In this document: positions 9,390 to 18,341 of the stretch, one piece after another
How positions within the stretch are numbered: position 1 is the first letter of the stretch
How the letters are laid out: every line of letters begins with the position of its first letter
Assembly (NCBI RefSeq): GCF_025717535.1
Contig: NZ_JAJIRO010000003.1
Span: 310,001-374,000, forward strand
DNA length: 64,000 nucleotides
Source of the DNA: Paucibacter sp. Y2R2-4
GTDB lineage: Bacteria; Pseudomonadota; Gammaproteobacteria; Burkholderiales; Burkholderiaceae_C
Direction: 5' to 3'
Position numbers and translations under genes: made by a program
The notes under the pieces: generated by a model
Databases searched by the model: none
Told to the model about the DNA's origin: nothing
Seen by the model: the letters and a program-made list of their open reading frames with translations, nothing else

Positions 9390-10315
9390 TGAGCCAAATC
9401 AGCCTTGGCGCCCAATGCCAAGGCCTGACCGATTTGGTCCAGCAGAGCCACACGCGTCGGCGCAGCGACCAAGTCTGAAACCAACTTCCATTGATGCCAG
9501 TAGAGCGTGACATCCACGCTCAAGTCCGGCCGCAAGGCCACCAGGCTGCCGTCAGTAATTAATGCCCGAACCTGTAGTTCTGGCACCACCCCCACCCCCC
9601 AACCATTGCAGACTGCGCGCACGATCGCTTCGCTGGAAGGGACATAGCGCTCCTGCAGTCTTGGGGCACGCAAGCCAAAGGCCTTGGCCACCCATTGCAC
9701 CTGACAGTCGTCCTTGCGATTGAAGACCAAAAAGGGCGTGCTGGCAAAGTTGGCTTCATTCAGTCCATCCGGCAGGCGTTTGCGCATGAAGTCTGGGCTG
9801 GCCACCGCCACATAGCGCATCACCCCCAGCGGCTGCACCAGACAGCCACGCAAGGCCTGACGCACGGTGCTGACGCAGCCCAACACCTCGCCTTGGCGCA
9901 GCCAGTCGTGGGTGAAGTCTTGGTCGTCCACCACCAATTCCAGGCCAAAGCCTTGTTCCAGGCCCTGCTGGACTACCGCATCCAGTGCCGGCAGCACCCA
10001 GGTCGCCAAGCTGTCGGCGTTGACGGCGATGGCAATGCGCTCATTCGGCGCCGCCGGCGCGCCCAATTCCCGGGCGACATCGGTACGCAGGGCGGCCAAC
10101 TGACGCGCAAAACGCAGCAAAACCTTGCCAGGCTCCGTCAGCCGCAAGGGCCGCGAGCGCACCACCAACAACTGTCCTACTTGGGACTCCAAGCTGCGCA
10201 GGCGCTGCGAGATGGCGCTCTGGGTGATGTTGAGGCGCTGAGCCGCGCGCTCAAAGCTGCGCTCATCGGCTAGGGCCGCCAAGCAATCGAGTCCGGCTGA
10301 ATCAAGGTCTTTCAT
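9383..10315 (-). CDS. argP: LysR-type regulator ArgP (IciA) homologue
   Basis: 310 residues. The DNA-binding half (ERSFERAAQRLNITQSAISQ) and the sequence LLVVRSRPLRLTEPGKVLLR match the ArgP/LysG branch, which responds to Lys/Arg and usually controls an amino-acid exporter (argO/lysE). Here the divergent neighbour is instead a D-amino acid dehydrogenase (10491), 175 bp away, so regulation of D-amino acid catabolism is a reasonable inference. Confidence 0.82.
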   Translation of the reverse strand: MKDLDSAGLDCLAALADERSFERAAQRLNITQSAISQRLRSLESQVGQLLVVRSRPLRLTEPGKVLLRFARQLAALRTDVARELGAPAAPNERIAIAVNADSLATWVLPALDAVVQQGLEQGFGLELVVDDQDFTHDWLRQGEVLGCVSTVRQALRGCLVQPLGVMRYVAVASPDFMRKRLPDGLNEANFASTPFLVFNRKDDCQVQWVAKAFGLRAPRLQERYVPSSEAIVRAVCNGWGVGVVPELQVRALITDGSLVALRPDLSVDVTLYWHQWKLVSDLVAAPTRVALLDQIGQALALGAKADLAHH

Positions 10316-10490
10316 AAGACTTGCTAATGTATCCAGAGAAATATTAATTCACCTTCTGGTTTCACCGGAGCCTGTCGACAATCCGCCCCCAATCGCTGGT
10401 GCAAGTGGCTGCAGTGCAGGCAGAGCTTGGCCGATATCCCTTCTGGGTTTACAAACTAGAGTGGTCCGCGTTGGGCCGGCTGGAGTCGCT

Positions 10491-11765
10491 ATGAAAGTCG
10501 TCGTATTGGGAGCCGGCATCATCGGTGTCAGCACCGCCTGGTATTTGCTGGAGCAAGGCCACGAGGTGACGGTGGTGGATCGCCAGGCCGATGCCGCGCT
10601 TGAGACCAGTTTTGCCAATGGCGCGCAGATCTCGGTGAGCTTTTGCGAACCCTGGGCCAATGCAGGCGCGCCCTTCAAGGTGGCCAAGTGGCTCTTGCGC
10701 GACGACTCGCCGCTGCTGTTCCGCCCCAGCCTCGACCCCAAGCAATGGATTTGGGGCCTGAGCTTTTTGACCCAATGCACCACCGCCGCCTTTGAGCGCA
10801 ATGTGGAACAACTGGTGCAACTCGGCCGCTACAGCCATGAATCGCTGAAGGGCCTGGTCGCCCAGACCGGCATTGAGTACAACCGCTTGGAGCGCGGCAT
10901 CCTGCATTTCTTCTCCTCGCAGGCCGACTTTGAAGCCGGCGCGGCCGGGGCCGAGATCATGCGTCGTCACGGCGTAGACCGCCGCGTGCTGAACCGCGAT
11001 GAGGTCTTGAAGATCGAGCCGGCCCTGGCGACCTTTGGCCGCAATATCCATGGCGGCACCTTCACGCCTAGCGACGAATCCGGTGACGCCTGTGTGTTCA
11101 CACAAAAACTGGCCAAGCTCTGCATCGAACGCGGCGCCACTTTCTTGTATGAACATGAAGTGCTGCGCTTGTCGCGCGCCGGGCAGGGTGTCGATGCGGT
11201 GCAGATCGCCGATGTGCGCAGTGGCAAGAAGAGCGAGTTGAAGGCTGATGCCTTTGTGGCGGCCATGGGCTCTTACACGCCGGCCCTGGTGCGTCCCTTG
11301 GGCGAGTTCTTGAACATCTACCCCGCCAAGGGCTATTCGGCCACCATGAAGCTGAAAAAGCCTGAACAAGCCAGCGTGGTCAGCTTGCTGGATGACACCC
11401 GCAAGATCGCCATTTCGCGCCTGGGTGACAGCATCCGCATTGCCGGCACCGCCGAGCTCTGTGGCTTCGATTCGGACCTCAGCCGGCCGACTTCGCGCGT
11501 GCGCTGCGAGGCCTTGGTGAAGCGCTATGAAGAGCTGTTCCCTGGCGTGGCCGATCTGAGCGAAACCAATTACTGGACCGGTTTGCGCCCCAGCACGCCC
11601 ACCAACATCCCCTACATCGGCCGCAGCAAGAAGGCCTCCAATTTGTGGATCAACGCCGGCCACGGCACCCTGGGCTGGACGCATGGCGCAGGCTCCGGCC
11701 ATGCGATGGCCGAGCTGATGGCTGGCCGTCGGCCACCGCTGGATTTCGGCTTCTACAGCGCTTGA
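10491..11765 (+). CDS. dadA: D-amino acid dehydrogenase, small subunit type
   Basis: 424 residues. An N-terminal FAD-binding Rossmann motif (GAGIIGVSTAWYLLEQGHEV, residues about 7-26) is followed by the DadA-type sequence ANGAQISVS and, at the C-terminus, the FAD-contacting GLRPSTPTNIPYIG and GHGTLGWTHGAGSG segments. The enzyme oxidatively deaminates D-amino acids (typically D-Ala) at the membrane, passing electrons to quinones. It is divergent from the ArgP homologue. The length matches DadA (about 430). Confidence 0.92.
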   Translation: MKVVVLGAGIIGVSTAWYLLEQGHEVTVVDRQADAALETSFANGAQISVSFCEPWANAGAPFKVAKWLLRDDSPLLFRPSLDPKQWIWGLSFLTQCTTAAFERNVEQLVQLGRYSHESLKGLVAQTGIEYNRLERGILHFFSSQADFEAGAAGAEIMRRHGVDRRVLNRDEVLKIEPALATFGRNIHGGTFTPSDESGDACVFTQKLAKLCIERGATFLYEHEVLRLSRAGQGVDAVQIADVRSGKKSELKADAFVAAMGSYTPALVRPLGEFLNIYPAKGYSATMKLKKPEQASVVSLLDDTRKIAISRLGDSIRIAGTAELCGFDSDLSRPTSRVRCEALVKRYEELFPGVADLSETNYWTGLRPSTPTNIPYIGRSKKASNLWINAGHGTLGWTHGAGSGHAMAELMAGRRPPLDFGFYSA

Positions 11766-11845
11766 CGCGCGAGCCTTAGGGGCTTGCCGCGCGGCCGGCG
11801 AGGCCCGGGCGCTTACAATCCGCGCCCCTCTCGCCGTAGCCCGCC

Positions 11846-13177
11846 ATGCCTTCCACGCCGTCCACTCCTTCGTTTTGTGCCATTGACTTTGGCACCTCCA
11901 ATTCCGCCATTGCGATTGCAAAGCAAGACGGGAGCGGCGGCATGCGTCTGGTGGAGTTGGAAGCTGGCCAGCTCACCATGCCAACGGCGGTGTTCTATTT
12001 CGTCGAAGGGCGCCACGATGCCGATGGCCCGCCGCGAGCCTTTGGCCGGGCGGCGGTGGCGGCCTATGTCGAGGGCGTCGACGGGCGCTTGATGCGCTCG
12101 ATGAAGAGCATTCTGGGCTCCGGCTTGATCGACCAAACCACCGATGTGGGCGGCGGCCGGGGCGTCAAGTACTTGGACATCTTGTCCGGTTATCTGAAGC
12201 GCTTGCGCCAGACGGCCATGAACTCGGCCCAGGCCGAGGGCCGTGCGCTGAACTTGAATCAGCTGGTGCTGGGCCGGCCGGTCTTTTTTGTGGACGGTGA
12301 ACCAGCCCGCGACGCGGCGGCGCAGGCCTCTTTGGAGCAAGCGGCGCGTGCCGTGGGCTTCGATGAGGTGCAGTTCCAGTTCGAACCGATTGCGGCGGCT
12401 TTTGACTTCGAGCAGCACAGCGAGCGTGAGCAGATTGTTTTGGTCGCCGACATTGGCGGCGGTACCTCGGACTTTTCCGTGGTGCGCGTGGGCCCGGATC
12501 GCATGCAGCGCGTCGACCGGCGCGACGACATCCTGGCCAATCATGGCGTCCATATTGCGGGCACCGACTTTGACCGTCATGTCGAACTCGCCAGTGTCTT
12601 GCGCGAATTCGGCTACCGCTCTTTCGGCCCCGAGCGCCCGGGTGCACCGGCACGCGAAGTGCCCAGCGGCGTGTACTTCGACCTCGCCACCTGGCATTTG
12701 ATCAACACGGTCTACAGCCCGCTGCGGGTCGCCGAGTTGCGCAATATGCGCAGCTTCTACGGCAATCTGCAGCATCACCAGCGCCTGATGACGGTGGTGG
12801 AAGACCATCTGGGCCATGAATTGGCCGCGCGTGCAGAGGCCGCCAAGATTGCGGTGGCCAACGGTGGTGACACCCTTATCGACCTGAGCGTGGTGGAAAA
12901 CGGCTTGCAGATCGAGCTGACCGAGGCGGTGGCCGTGGCCGCCATCGGCGCTGACATCGACCGCATCGCTCAGGCCGGCCGCGATGCGGTGGCCCAAGCG
13001 GGTTTGAAGCCCGAGCAAATCGATGCGCTGTACTTCACTGGTGGCTCCACCGGTTTGCGTCTGCTGGCCGAGCGCATCGCTGCGGACTATCCGGCGGCGG
13101 CGCAGGTGCGTGGCGACCGTTTTGCCTCCGTCGCGACGGGTTTGGGCCTGCATGCGGCGCGCTTGTTTGGCCAATGA
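11846..13177 (+). CDS. Hsp70-like ATPase domain protein (YegD-like)
   Basis: 443 residues covering only an actin/Hsp70-type nucleotide-binding domain: phosphate-1 IDFGTSNSAIAI near residue 13, phosphate-2 VADIGGGTSDFSVV near residue 200, and adenosine motif FTGGSTGLRLL near residue 395. There is no substrate-binding domain and no EEVD end, as in E. coli YegD (about 450 aa). The physiological client is unknown. Confidence 0.88.
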   Translation: MPSTPSTPSFCAIDFGTSNSAIAIAKQDGSGGMRLVELEAGQLTMPTAVFYFVEGRHDADGPPRAFGRAAVAAYVEGVDGRLMRSMKSILGSGLIDQTTDVGGGRGVKYLDILSGYLKRLRQTAMNSAQAEGRALNLNQLVLGRPVFFVDGEPARDAAAQASLEQAARAVGFDEVQFQFEPIAAAFDFEQHSEREQIVLVADIGGGTSDFSVVRVGPDRMQRVDRRDDILANHGVHIAGTDFDRHVELASVLREFGYRSFGPERPGAPAREVPSGVYFDLATWHLINTVYSPLRVAELRNMRSFYGNLQHHQRLMTVVEDHLGHELAARAEAAKIAVANGGDTLIDLSVVENGLQIELTEAVAVAAIGADIDRIAQAGRDAVAQAGLKPEQIDALYFTGGSTGLRLLAERIAADYPAAAQVRGDRFASVATGLGLHAARLFGQ

Positions 13178-13318
13178 ATTGACGCAGTTGAACTGAAGCA
13201 AAAGCGGCCAAAAATCGGCCTTTGCTACGTTTTCTCTCCTAGCATTTTTAGACTTAGCTCTCAATAGGATTGCTTGAAACTCAGGCAAACTTAGGGTTAA
13301 CCCAAGCTAAGGAGTTGC

Positions 13319-14350
13319 ATGAAAACGACGATCCGCGCCTTCGCCTCTTTTGTAACGCTGACGGCCATGGCCGCGCCCGCCTCAGCCGCCGCGCCCCTGT
13401 CGGCGCAGCAAATCTTGACGCAGTTCAATCTGGTCACCTTGGGCAATGCGGTGTCCAACAACCAGCAAGTGGATGGCCGCAGCTTCATCGGCGGCAGCTT
13501 GAATGGAGGCGTTTTTGGCGCGCGACCGGGTGCGATGGGAAGCTCTGACTATGCCGGGCTGACCGTCATGGGTTCGGCCAACGGCATGCAGGTGAACGGC
13601 CAGGGCGCTGTCATCATGGGCAGCCTGAGCAACAGCATCGTCAACCAAGGCAGCAGTTCGGTGCTCGGCGGGGCGGTCAACAACCATTTCAATGGCCCCA
13701 GCTATGTGGCCGGCCCCAGCGCCAACAACCAGTTCAATGGCGGCAAGCTCAGCCAAGCCACCGCAGCGGCTCAAGCCGCGAACAGCACGGACTTTGCTGC
13801 CTCGATCAAAGGACTGTCGACCTCTCTGAGTCAACTGGCCAGCACCGGCAGCACGGTCAACATCAGCGACGGCGGGCAAGGCAATCGCGTGACCTTCAGT
13901 GCGGTGGCCAACAGCCAAGGCCTGGCCGTGTTTGACCTGAGCAGCATGGACAAGCAGATCTTTTCCAAAGGCGAGTTCGCCTTTGATCTGAAGGGCGCCA
14001 ACACGGTGATCTTCAATGTGGATGAGACCAGCTTGAACTTCGCCAGCAACTTCTTGAACGGAAGTGCCTCCGAGTTGGGCAGCAAGGTAATCTGGAACTT
14101 CCACCAAGCGACTGATCTCACCATCCACAATCAATTCGGTGGTGTGATCCTGGCGCCCAATGCCACGCTGAATAACTTCAACACCATCCAGGGCTCGGTG
14201 CTGGTCAACCAGCTGAATCAGGGCGGCAAGATTTCGTGGAACGGCTTCACCGGCAATATCACCACGGCCGTTCCCGAGCCCGCCACCTACGCCATGCTGC
14301 TCAGCGGCCTGGGTGTGGTGGGCTGGCTTGCCCGACGTCGCCGGGCTTGA
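13319..14350 (+). CDS. PEP-CTERM protein, choice-of-anchor A type
   Basis: 343 residues. A cleavable signal peptide (residues 1-23) is followed by a choice-of-anchor-A domain (VTLGNAVSNNQQVDGRSFIG; later VIFNVDETSLNFASN and HNQFGGVILAPNATLN). The C-terminus is a PEP-CTERM tripartite signal: VPEPATYAML, a hydrophobic helix (LLSGLGVVGWLA) and RRRRA. In exosortase-containing bacteria this tail directs proteins to the outer surface or extracellular matrix. Exosortase itself is not in the window. Confidence 0.88.
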   Translation: MKTTIRAFASFVTLTAMAAPASAAAPLSAQQILTQFNLVTLGNAVSNNQQVDGRSFIGGSLNGGVFGARPGAMGSSDYAGLTVMGSANGMQVNGQGAVIMGSLSNSIVNQGSSSVLGGAVNNHFNGPSYVAGPSANNQFNGGKLSQATAAAQAANSTDFAASIKGLSTSLSQLASTGSTVNISDGGQGNRVTFSAVANSQGLAVFDLSSMDKQIFSKGEFAFDLKGANTVIFNVDETSLNFASNFLNGSASELGSKVIWNFHQATDLTIHNQFGGVILAPNATLNNFNTIQGSVLVNQLNQGGKISWNGFTGNITTAVPEPATYAMLLSGLGVVGWLARRRRA

Positions 14351-14379
14351 TGAAGCTTCGCGCTCAGGCCATGAATTGA

Positions 14380-15174
14380 TCAGTAGCGGCCGCGCGGCGG
14401 GGGGCCACGTCGCGCTGGTGGGCGCTGCGGCGCCTCGGGCTTGGCTTGCGGGCGCGACACATCGGCCAGCATCAAGCAGGCGCTGACCAGGCTTTCCACC
14501 GCTTCTTCCAAATTGGCAGCCGGCTCCAGCGACTCGATTTCTTCCAGCAAGTCGTCGGCGTCTTCCAAATCTTCCGGGTCGATGTGGCGAAAGATCGCCG
14601 CCAGCGGCTCCAAGAGATCGGCGGCGTTCTTGCGCATCAGGTCAGGGAACAACTCGCAAGCCAGCGAGAAGCCCGCCACCCAGGGGAACAGCACCTCGGA
14701 GGGATCGGACTCGTCATCATCACCCTCTTCCTCATCTTCATATTCACTGGCCAACTCGAACACCCAGGGGTCAAACCATTGGCGCTGAGTGATGGCCTGA
14801 TTCAACTGCTGATAGCGCCGTTTGACTAGCGCCATCAAGGCCTTGCTGTCGAAGCCAGCGGGCGGGCTGCGTCCCTCTTCGCTGTCCAGCACATGGCGTG
14901 ACCAATCGAAAGTGGGCACGGCCTTGGGCTGCAACAAGACGCCGACCAAGTAACCATCCAGCATGCTGACATCCAACGGCTCCAGCGGCGCAGGCACGTG
15001 GTCCAACATGTCTTGCAACTGATCCATCTCGGCTTCGTCCAGCGGGCGCAGTGGCGCGGGAGGCGTCGGCTGAGCGTTCGCGGGTTTGCGGGCAGGTGCT
15101 GCGCGCTGCGCCGAGCCGCGCGATTGCGCTGGTGGGCGAGACGAGAAAGAGCGAGGGGGCTTGGCTTGGTTCAT
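14380..15174 (-). CDS. UPF0149/YecA-family protein without SEC-C motif
   Basis: 264 residues. A low-complexity basic, Pro/Ala/Arg-rich N-terminus (residues 1-45) precedes the UPF0149 signature LEPLDVSMLDGYLVGVLLQP and FPWVAGFSLACELFP. A strongly acidic linker (EYEDEEEGDDDE) and a basic Pro/Arg-rich C-terminus follow in place of the SEC-C tail seen in its paralogue at 6573-7337. The ATG at 15174 is preferred to an extension to 15210. Confidence 0.8.
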   Translation of the reverse strand: MNQAKPPRSFSSRPPAQSRGSAQRAAPARKPANAQPTPPAPLRPLDEAEMDQLQDMLDHVPAPLEPLDVSMLDGYLVGVLLQPKAVPTFDWSRHVLDSEEGRSPPAGFDSKALMALVKRRYQQLNQAITQRQWFDPWVFELASEYEDEEEGDDDESDPSEVLFPWVAGFSLACELFPDLMRKNAADLLEPLAAIFRHIDPEDLEDADDLLEEIESLEPAANLEEAVESLVSACLMLADVSRPQAKPEAPQRPPARRGPPPRGRY

Positions 15175-15360
15175 GGGTCTATTGTCCCGCCGAACTACCT
15201 CCGCCGGCAAAGCACTGCCACGCTTGCATTGAGCGTGACTTTGGGCATCCCACTTGGTGGGGATGGTGGGGCTGGGGTCATGTCTCTACAGTTGGACCCA
15301 AGCAAGACATGCAACCAGTGCCTTGCACCGATCCCAACGACGTCCTTTCGAGGACTTTCA

Positions 15361-15395
15361 GCGCCCACCTGGCTTGCCAGGCGGGCGTTTTTTTT
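15361..15395 (+). terminator. Orphan rho-independent terminator, possible end of a small RNA
   Basis: Stem GCGCCCACCTGG / CCAGGCGGGCG with a short loop, followed by eight T residues. A small hairpin GTCCTTTCGAGGAC lies just before it at 15342-15355. No rightward ORF ends here, so a short non-coding transcript starting somewhere between 15230 and 15300 is a possible source. Confidence 0.6.
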
Positions 15396-15459
15396 GAGGT
15401 TTGGAGGGACACAACTGCCTCAGGCAGCGGTGCAGCGCAGGTGGCCAGGGTTTGCCAGG

Positions 15460-15567
15460 TGCCGAGCGTCGTCGGGGGCGCAATTCCACTCCTGTCCCCC
15501 GCTGTCACCTTGCAGGCGCCAGCTCCTCCTTTACCTCGTGGAATTGCGCCCCCAACGCCACTCGGCA
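15460..15567. repeat. Long imperfect inverted repeat
   Basis: Arms at 15460-15489 and 15538-15567 are reverse complements apart from a few mismatches (TGCCGAGCGTC...GGGGGCGCAATTCCAC against GTGGAATTGCGCCCCC...CTCGGCA), with a 48-bp spacer. It could be a miniature repeat or a transcript-level hairpin. Confidence 0.6.
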
Positions 15568-15756
15568 GTTCCATCGATCTGCGACTTTTACGAAAGGCAC
15601 GGCTTTGCCGGATCAGGCCGCTTGGGGGTGCTGTGGCGCGAGGTTAAGGAGGAGACCCGAGCGAAGCTCGGAGCGGGGGACAGGAGCGACGCAGTGCCCC
15701 CAAGTGGCTTGATCACCGCCGTATCCTTAGGTTCCAGGGTGCTTGGCACCCGCCGC

Positions 15757-16710
15757 TCAACGTTCAAGCAGGAATCCCGCCGCCAGAACTTGCCGGAGGT
15801 GATCAATCAAGAGCCGCAAAGGCCGAGGTGTATGGCTGGTCCAGGGGTAAACGGCGTAAATGGCGTCGCCGAAAAAACCAACCGGGCGCCAGTCGGGCAG
15901 CACTTCGACCAAGGCGCCGCTCTGCAGCGCGGGGGCGGCGCTGAAGTCGGGCAGCAGGGTCAGGCCCAAGCCGTCCAGGGCGGCGTCCCGCAAGATCTCA
16001 CTATTGCTGGCGCGCAGTGGCCCTTGCACAGGGACGCGAAGGCGTTGCGGCTCGTCGCCCGCTGCTTGATGCTCAAACAACCAAACGGCCGGGCCGGGGC
16101 GCAGATAAGGCAGACAGGCGTGCTCGCTCAGCGCTTGCGGATGTGTGATGGGGGTGGCCTGTTTCAGATAGCTTGGGCTGGCCACCAGCAGCGCACGCGA
16201 GCCGCAGAGCTTGACGGCCACATGGCTGTCCGGCGGCGCTGAGCAGTGGCGCAGGGCCAGATCGAAACCCTCTTGCGCCAGCGCCACCAAGCGGTCCGAT
16301 AGATCCAGTTCGATGCGGATCTCTGGGTATTGCTTGAAGAAGGCGTGCAGCGCGGGCGCGATATGTTGCCGGCCCAATGCCACCGGCACGGTCACGCGCA
16401 AAAGCCCCCGCGCTTGCCCGACCGCGTCTCGGGTGGCGTTTAGGGTGCGGCTGATGTGGGCAAAGCTGGCTTCGGTGTCCTCCACCAAACGCAGCCCGGC
16501 CTCGCTCAAACGCACCGATCGGGTGGTGCGCGCCACCAGGGTCACGCCCATGCTGCGCTCCAGCTCGCTGATGCGCTGGCTGATGGCGGCCTTGGACAGG
16601 CCCAGACGTTGCGCCGCCTTGGTGAAGCTGCCGAGCTGGGCGATCACAGTCAGTGCATGCAACTGTCCCCACAGCAAGTCTTGTCGAAGTTCGGGTGCTT
16701 TTGGGCTCAT
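15757..16710 (-). CDS. LysR-family regulator divergent from mmsA
   Basis: 317 residues. The winged HTH (LGSFTKAAQRLGLSKAAISQ, about residues 25-44) and a LysR substrate domain (LDLSDRLVALAQEGFDLALR) place it with the large group of LysR proteins that regulate an adjacent divergent gene. The start codon lies directly beside a perfect palindrome (16711-16734) shared with the mmsA promoter, so it probably represses itself and controls mmsA. Confidence 0.88.
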   Translation of the reverse strand: MSPKAPELRQDLLWGQLHALTVIAQLGSFTKAAQRLGLSKAAISQRISELERSMGVTLVARTTRSVRLSEAGLRLVEDTEASFAHISRTLNATRDAVGQARGLLRVTVPVALGRQHIAPALHAFFKQYPEIRIELDLSDRLVALAQEGFDLALRHCSAPPDSHVAVKLCGSRALLVASPSYLKQATPITHPQALSEHACLPYLRPGPAVWLFEHQAAGDEPQRLRVPVQGPLRASNSEILRDAALDGLGLTLLPDFSAAPALQSGALVEVLPDWRPVGFFGDAIYAVYPWTSHTPRPLRLLIDHLRQVLAAGFLLER

Positions 16711-16734
16711 GATTGTTCATATTATTGAACAATC
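16711..16734. promoter_or_regulatory. Palindromic operator between LysR gene and mmsA
   Basis: A perfect 9-bp inverted repeat GATTGTTCA / TGAACAATC separated by 6 bp (TATTAT). It immediately abuts the LysR start codon in a 95-bp divergent intergenic region. Dyads with a T-N11-A core are the usual LysR binding sites; this one overlaps the regulator's own leader. Confidence 0.7.
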
Positions 16735-16805
16735 AAATCGACAAAACTGGATTGGCAAGGGCAAAGGGCCTGCCTAGACTGCGCAGCATTCCCAGGAGAC
16801 TTTGT

Positions 16806-18332
16806 ATGAACAGCCCCAAGATCGCCGCTTACAGCAGCAGCCAAGACATCACCCACTTCATCAATGGCCGGCCGCAAGCCGCCAGCTCGGGCCGCAGCCA
16901 AGCGGTCTACAACCCGAGCACCGGCCAAGTGGCCCGGCAGGTGCAGTTGGCCAGCCAGGAGGATGTGAATGCGGCGGTGGCGTCGGCGTTGGCGGCCTTC
17001 CCGGCCTGGGCCGATGCGCCGCCGCTGCGCCGCGCACGGGTGATGTTCAAGTTCTTGGAACTGCTCAATGCCCACAAGGAGGAGTTGGCGGCCATGATTA
17101 CCGCCGAGCATGGCAAGGTCTTCACCGACGCTTTGGGCGAGGTCGCTCGCGGCATCGACATCGTCGAGTTCGCCTGCGGCGCCCCGCATTTGCTCAAGGG
17201 CGACTTCACCGAGCAGGTGTCCTCCGGCATGGACAACTGGACGCTGCGTCAACCACTCGGTGTGGTGGCCGGCATCACGCCCTTCAACTTCCCCTTCATG
17301 GTTCCGATGTGGATGGCGCCCTTGGCGATTGCCACCGGCAATGCTTTCATCCTGAAGCCCAGCGAGCGTGACCCATCGCCGAGCTTGTTGGTGGCCGACT
17401 TGTTCAAGCAGGCCGGTCTGCCGGACGGCATCTTCACGGTCTTGCAAGGCGACAAGCTGGCGGTTGACGGCTTGCTGCATCACCCAGATGTGAAGGCGCT
17501 GAGCTTTGTCGGCTCGACCCCGATTGCCCAGTACATCTACCAAACCGGCGCCGCCATGGGCAAGCGGGTGCAGGCCTTGGGTGGCGCCAAAAACCATATG
17601 GTGGTGATGCCCGATGCTGACATTGAGCAGACGGTCGACGCTTTGATTGGCGCTGCTTACGGCTCCGCTGGTGAGCGCTGCATGGCGATCTCGGTGGCGG
17701 TCTTGGTGGGCGATGTGGCCGACCAGATCGTGCCCAAGCTGGCCGAGCGCGCGCGCGCACTGAAGATCAAGAACGGTATGGAACTCGATGCCGAAATGGG
17801 CCCCATCGTCACTCGCGAGGCGCGTGAGCGCATCGAGGGCTATATCGGTATCGGCGTCGAAGAAGGCGCGCAGTTGCTGGTCGATGGCCGTGGCCACAAG
17901 GTCGCGGGTTACGAAGACGGCTTCTTCACCGGCGGTACGCTCTTTGATCATGTGACACCCAGCATGCGCATCTACAAGGAAGAGATCTTCGGCCCGGTAT
18001 TGGCCTGCGTGCGCGTGCCTGACTTCGCAGCGGCGGTGCAACTGGTCAACGACCATGAGTACGGCAACGGCGTGGCCTGCTACACCAGTGACGGCAATGT
18101 GGCCCGCGAGTTCGCCCGCCGTGTGCAGGTGGGCATGGTGGGTATCAATGTGCCTATTCCCGTGCCCATGGCCTGGCATGGTTTTGGCGGCTGGAAGAAG
18201 AGCCTGTTCGGCGATATGCATGCTTATGGCGAAGAGGGCGTGCGCTTCTACACCAAGCAAAAAAGCATCATGCAGCGCTGGCCGGCCAGCGTGGCCAAGG
18301 GCGCTGAGTTTGTGATGCCGACCAGCAAGTAA
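16806..18332 (+). CDS. mmsA: Methylmalonate-semialdehyde dehydrogenase (CoA-acylating)
   Basis: 508 residues, aldehyde dehydrogenase fold. It oxidises (methyl)malonate semialdehyde to propionyl- or acetyl-CoA in valine, inositol or beta-alanine breakdown. The MmsA-specific features are visible: [15 protein letters not shown], the [16 protein letters not shown] segment, the catalytic Cys in [12 protein letters not shown], and the C-terminal [17 protein letters not shown]. The ATG at 16806 is preferred, because the upstream in-frame extension overlaps the operator. The LysR gene is divergent. Confidence 0.94.
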   Translation: MNSPKIAAYSSSQDITHFINGRPQAASSGRSQAVYNPSTGQVARQVQLASQEDVNAAVASALAAFPAWADAPPLRRARVMFKFLELLNAHKEELAAMITAEHGKVFTDALGEVARGIDIVEFACGAPHLLKGDFTEQVSSGMDNWTLRQPLGVVAGITPFNFPFMVPMWMAPLAIATGNAFILKPSERDPSPSLLVADLFKQAGLPDGIFTVLQGDKLAVDGLLHHPDVKALSFVGSTPIAQYIYQTGAAMGKRVQALGGAKNHMVVMPDADIEQTVDALIGAAYGSAGERCMAISVAVLVGDVADQIVPKLAERARALKIKNGMELDAEMGPIVTREARERIEGYIGIGVEEGAQLLVDGRGHKVAGYEDGFFTGGTLFDHVTPSMRIYKEEIFGPVLACVRVPDFAAAVQLVNDHEYGNGVACYTSDGNVAREFARRVQVGMVGINVPIPVPMAWHGFGGWKKSLFGDMHAYGEEGVRFYTKQKSIMQRWPASVAKGAEFVMPTSK

Positions 18333-18341
18333 GGCGCAGGA

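Larger units (their letters stand above)
15175..15756. other. Gene-free stretch with terminator and inverted repeats
   Basis: 582 bp between two leftward genes. ORFs here are not gene-like. It holds a strong rightward terminator (15361-15395) with no protein gene before it, and a long imperfect inverted repeat (15460-15567). A further GGGGGACAGGAG near 15675 mirrors CTCCTGTCCCCC near 15490, so the region is dense in folded elements. Confidence 0.5.

Noticed and set aside
10449-11921. 490-codon antisense ORF over dadA
   Set aside because: No recognisable domains; the codon pattern is the mirror of dadA.
11813-13288. 491-codon antisense ORF over the Hsp70-like gene
   Set aside because: Mirror frame of a clear ATPase gene.
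16722-18260. 512-codon antisense ORF over mmsA
   Set aside because: Same shadow effect; no domain pattern, and mmsA on the + strand is certain.
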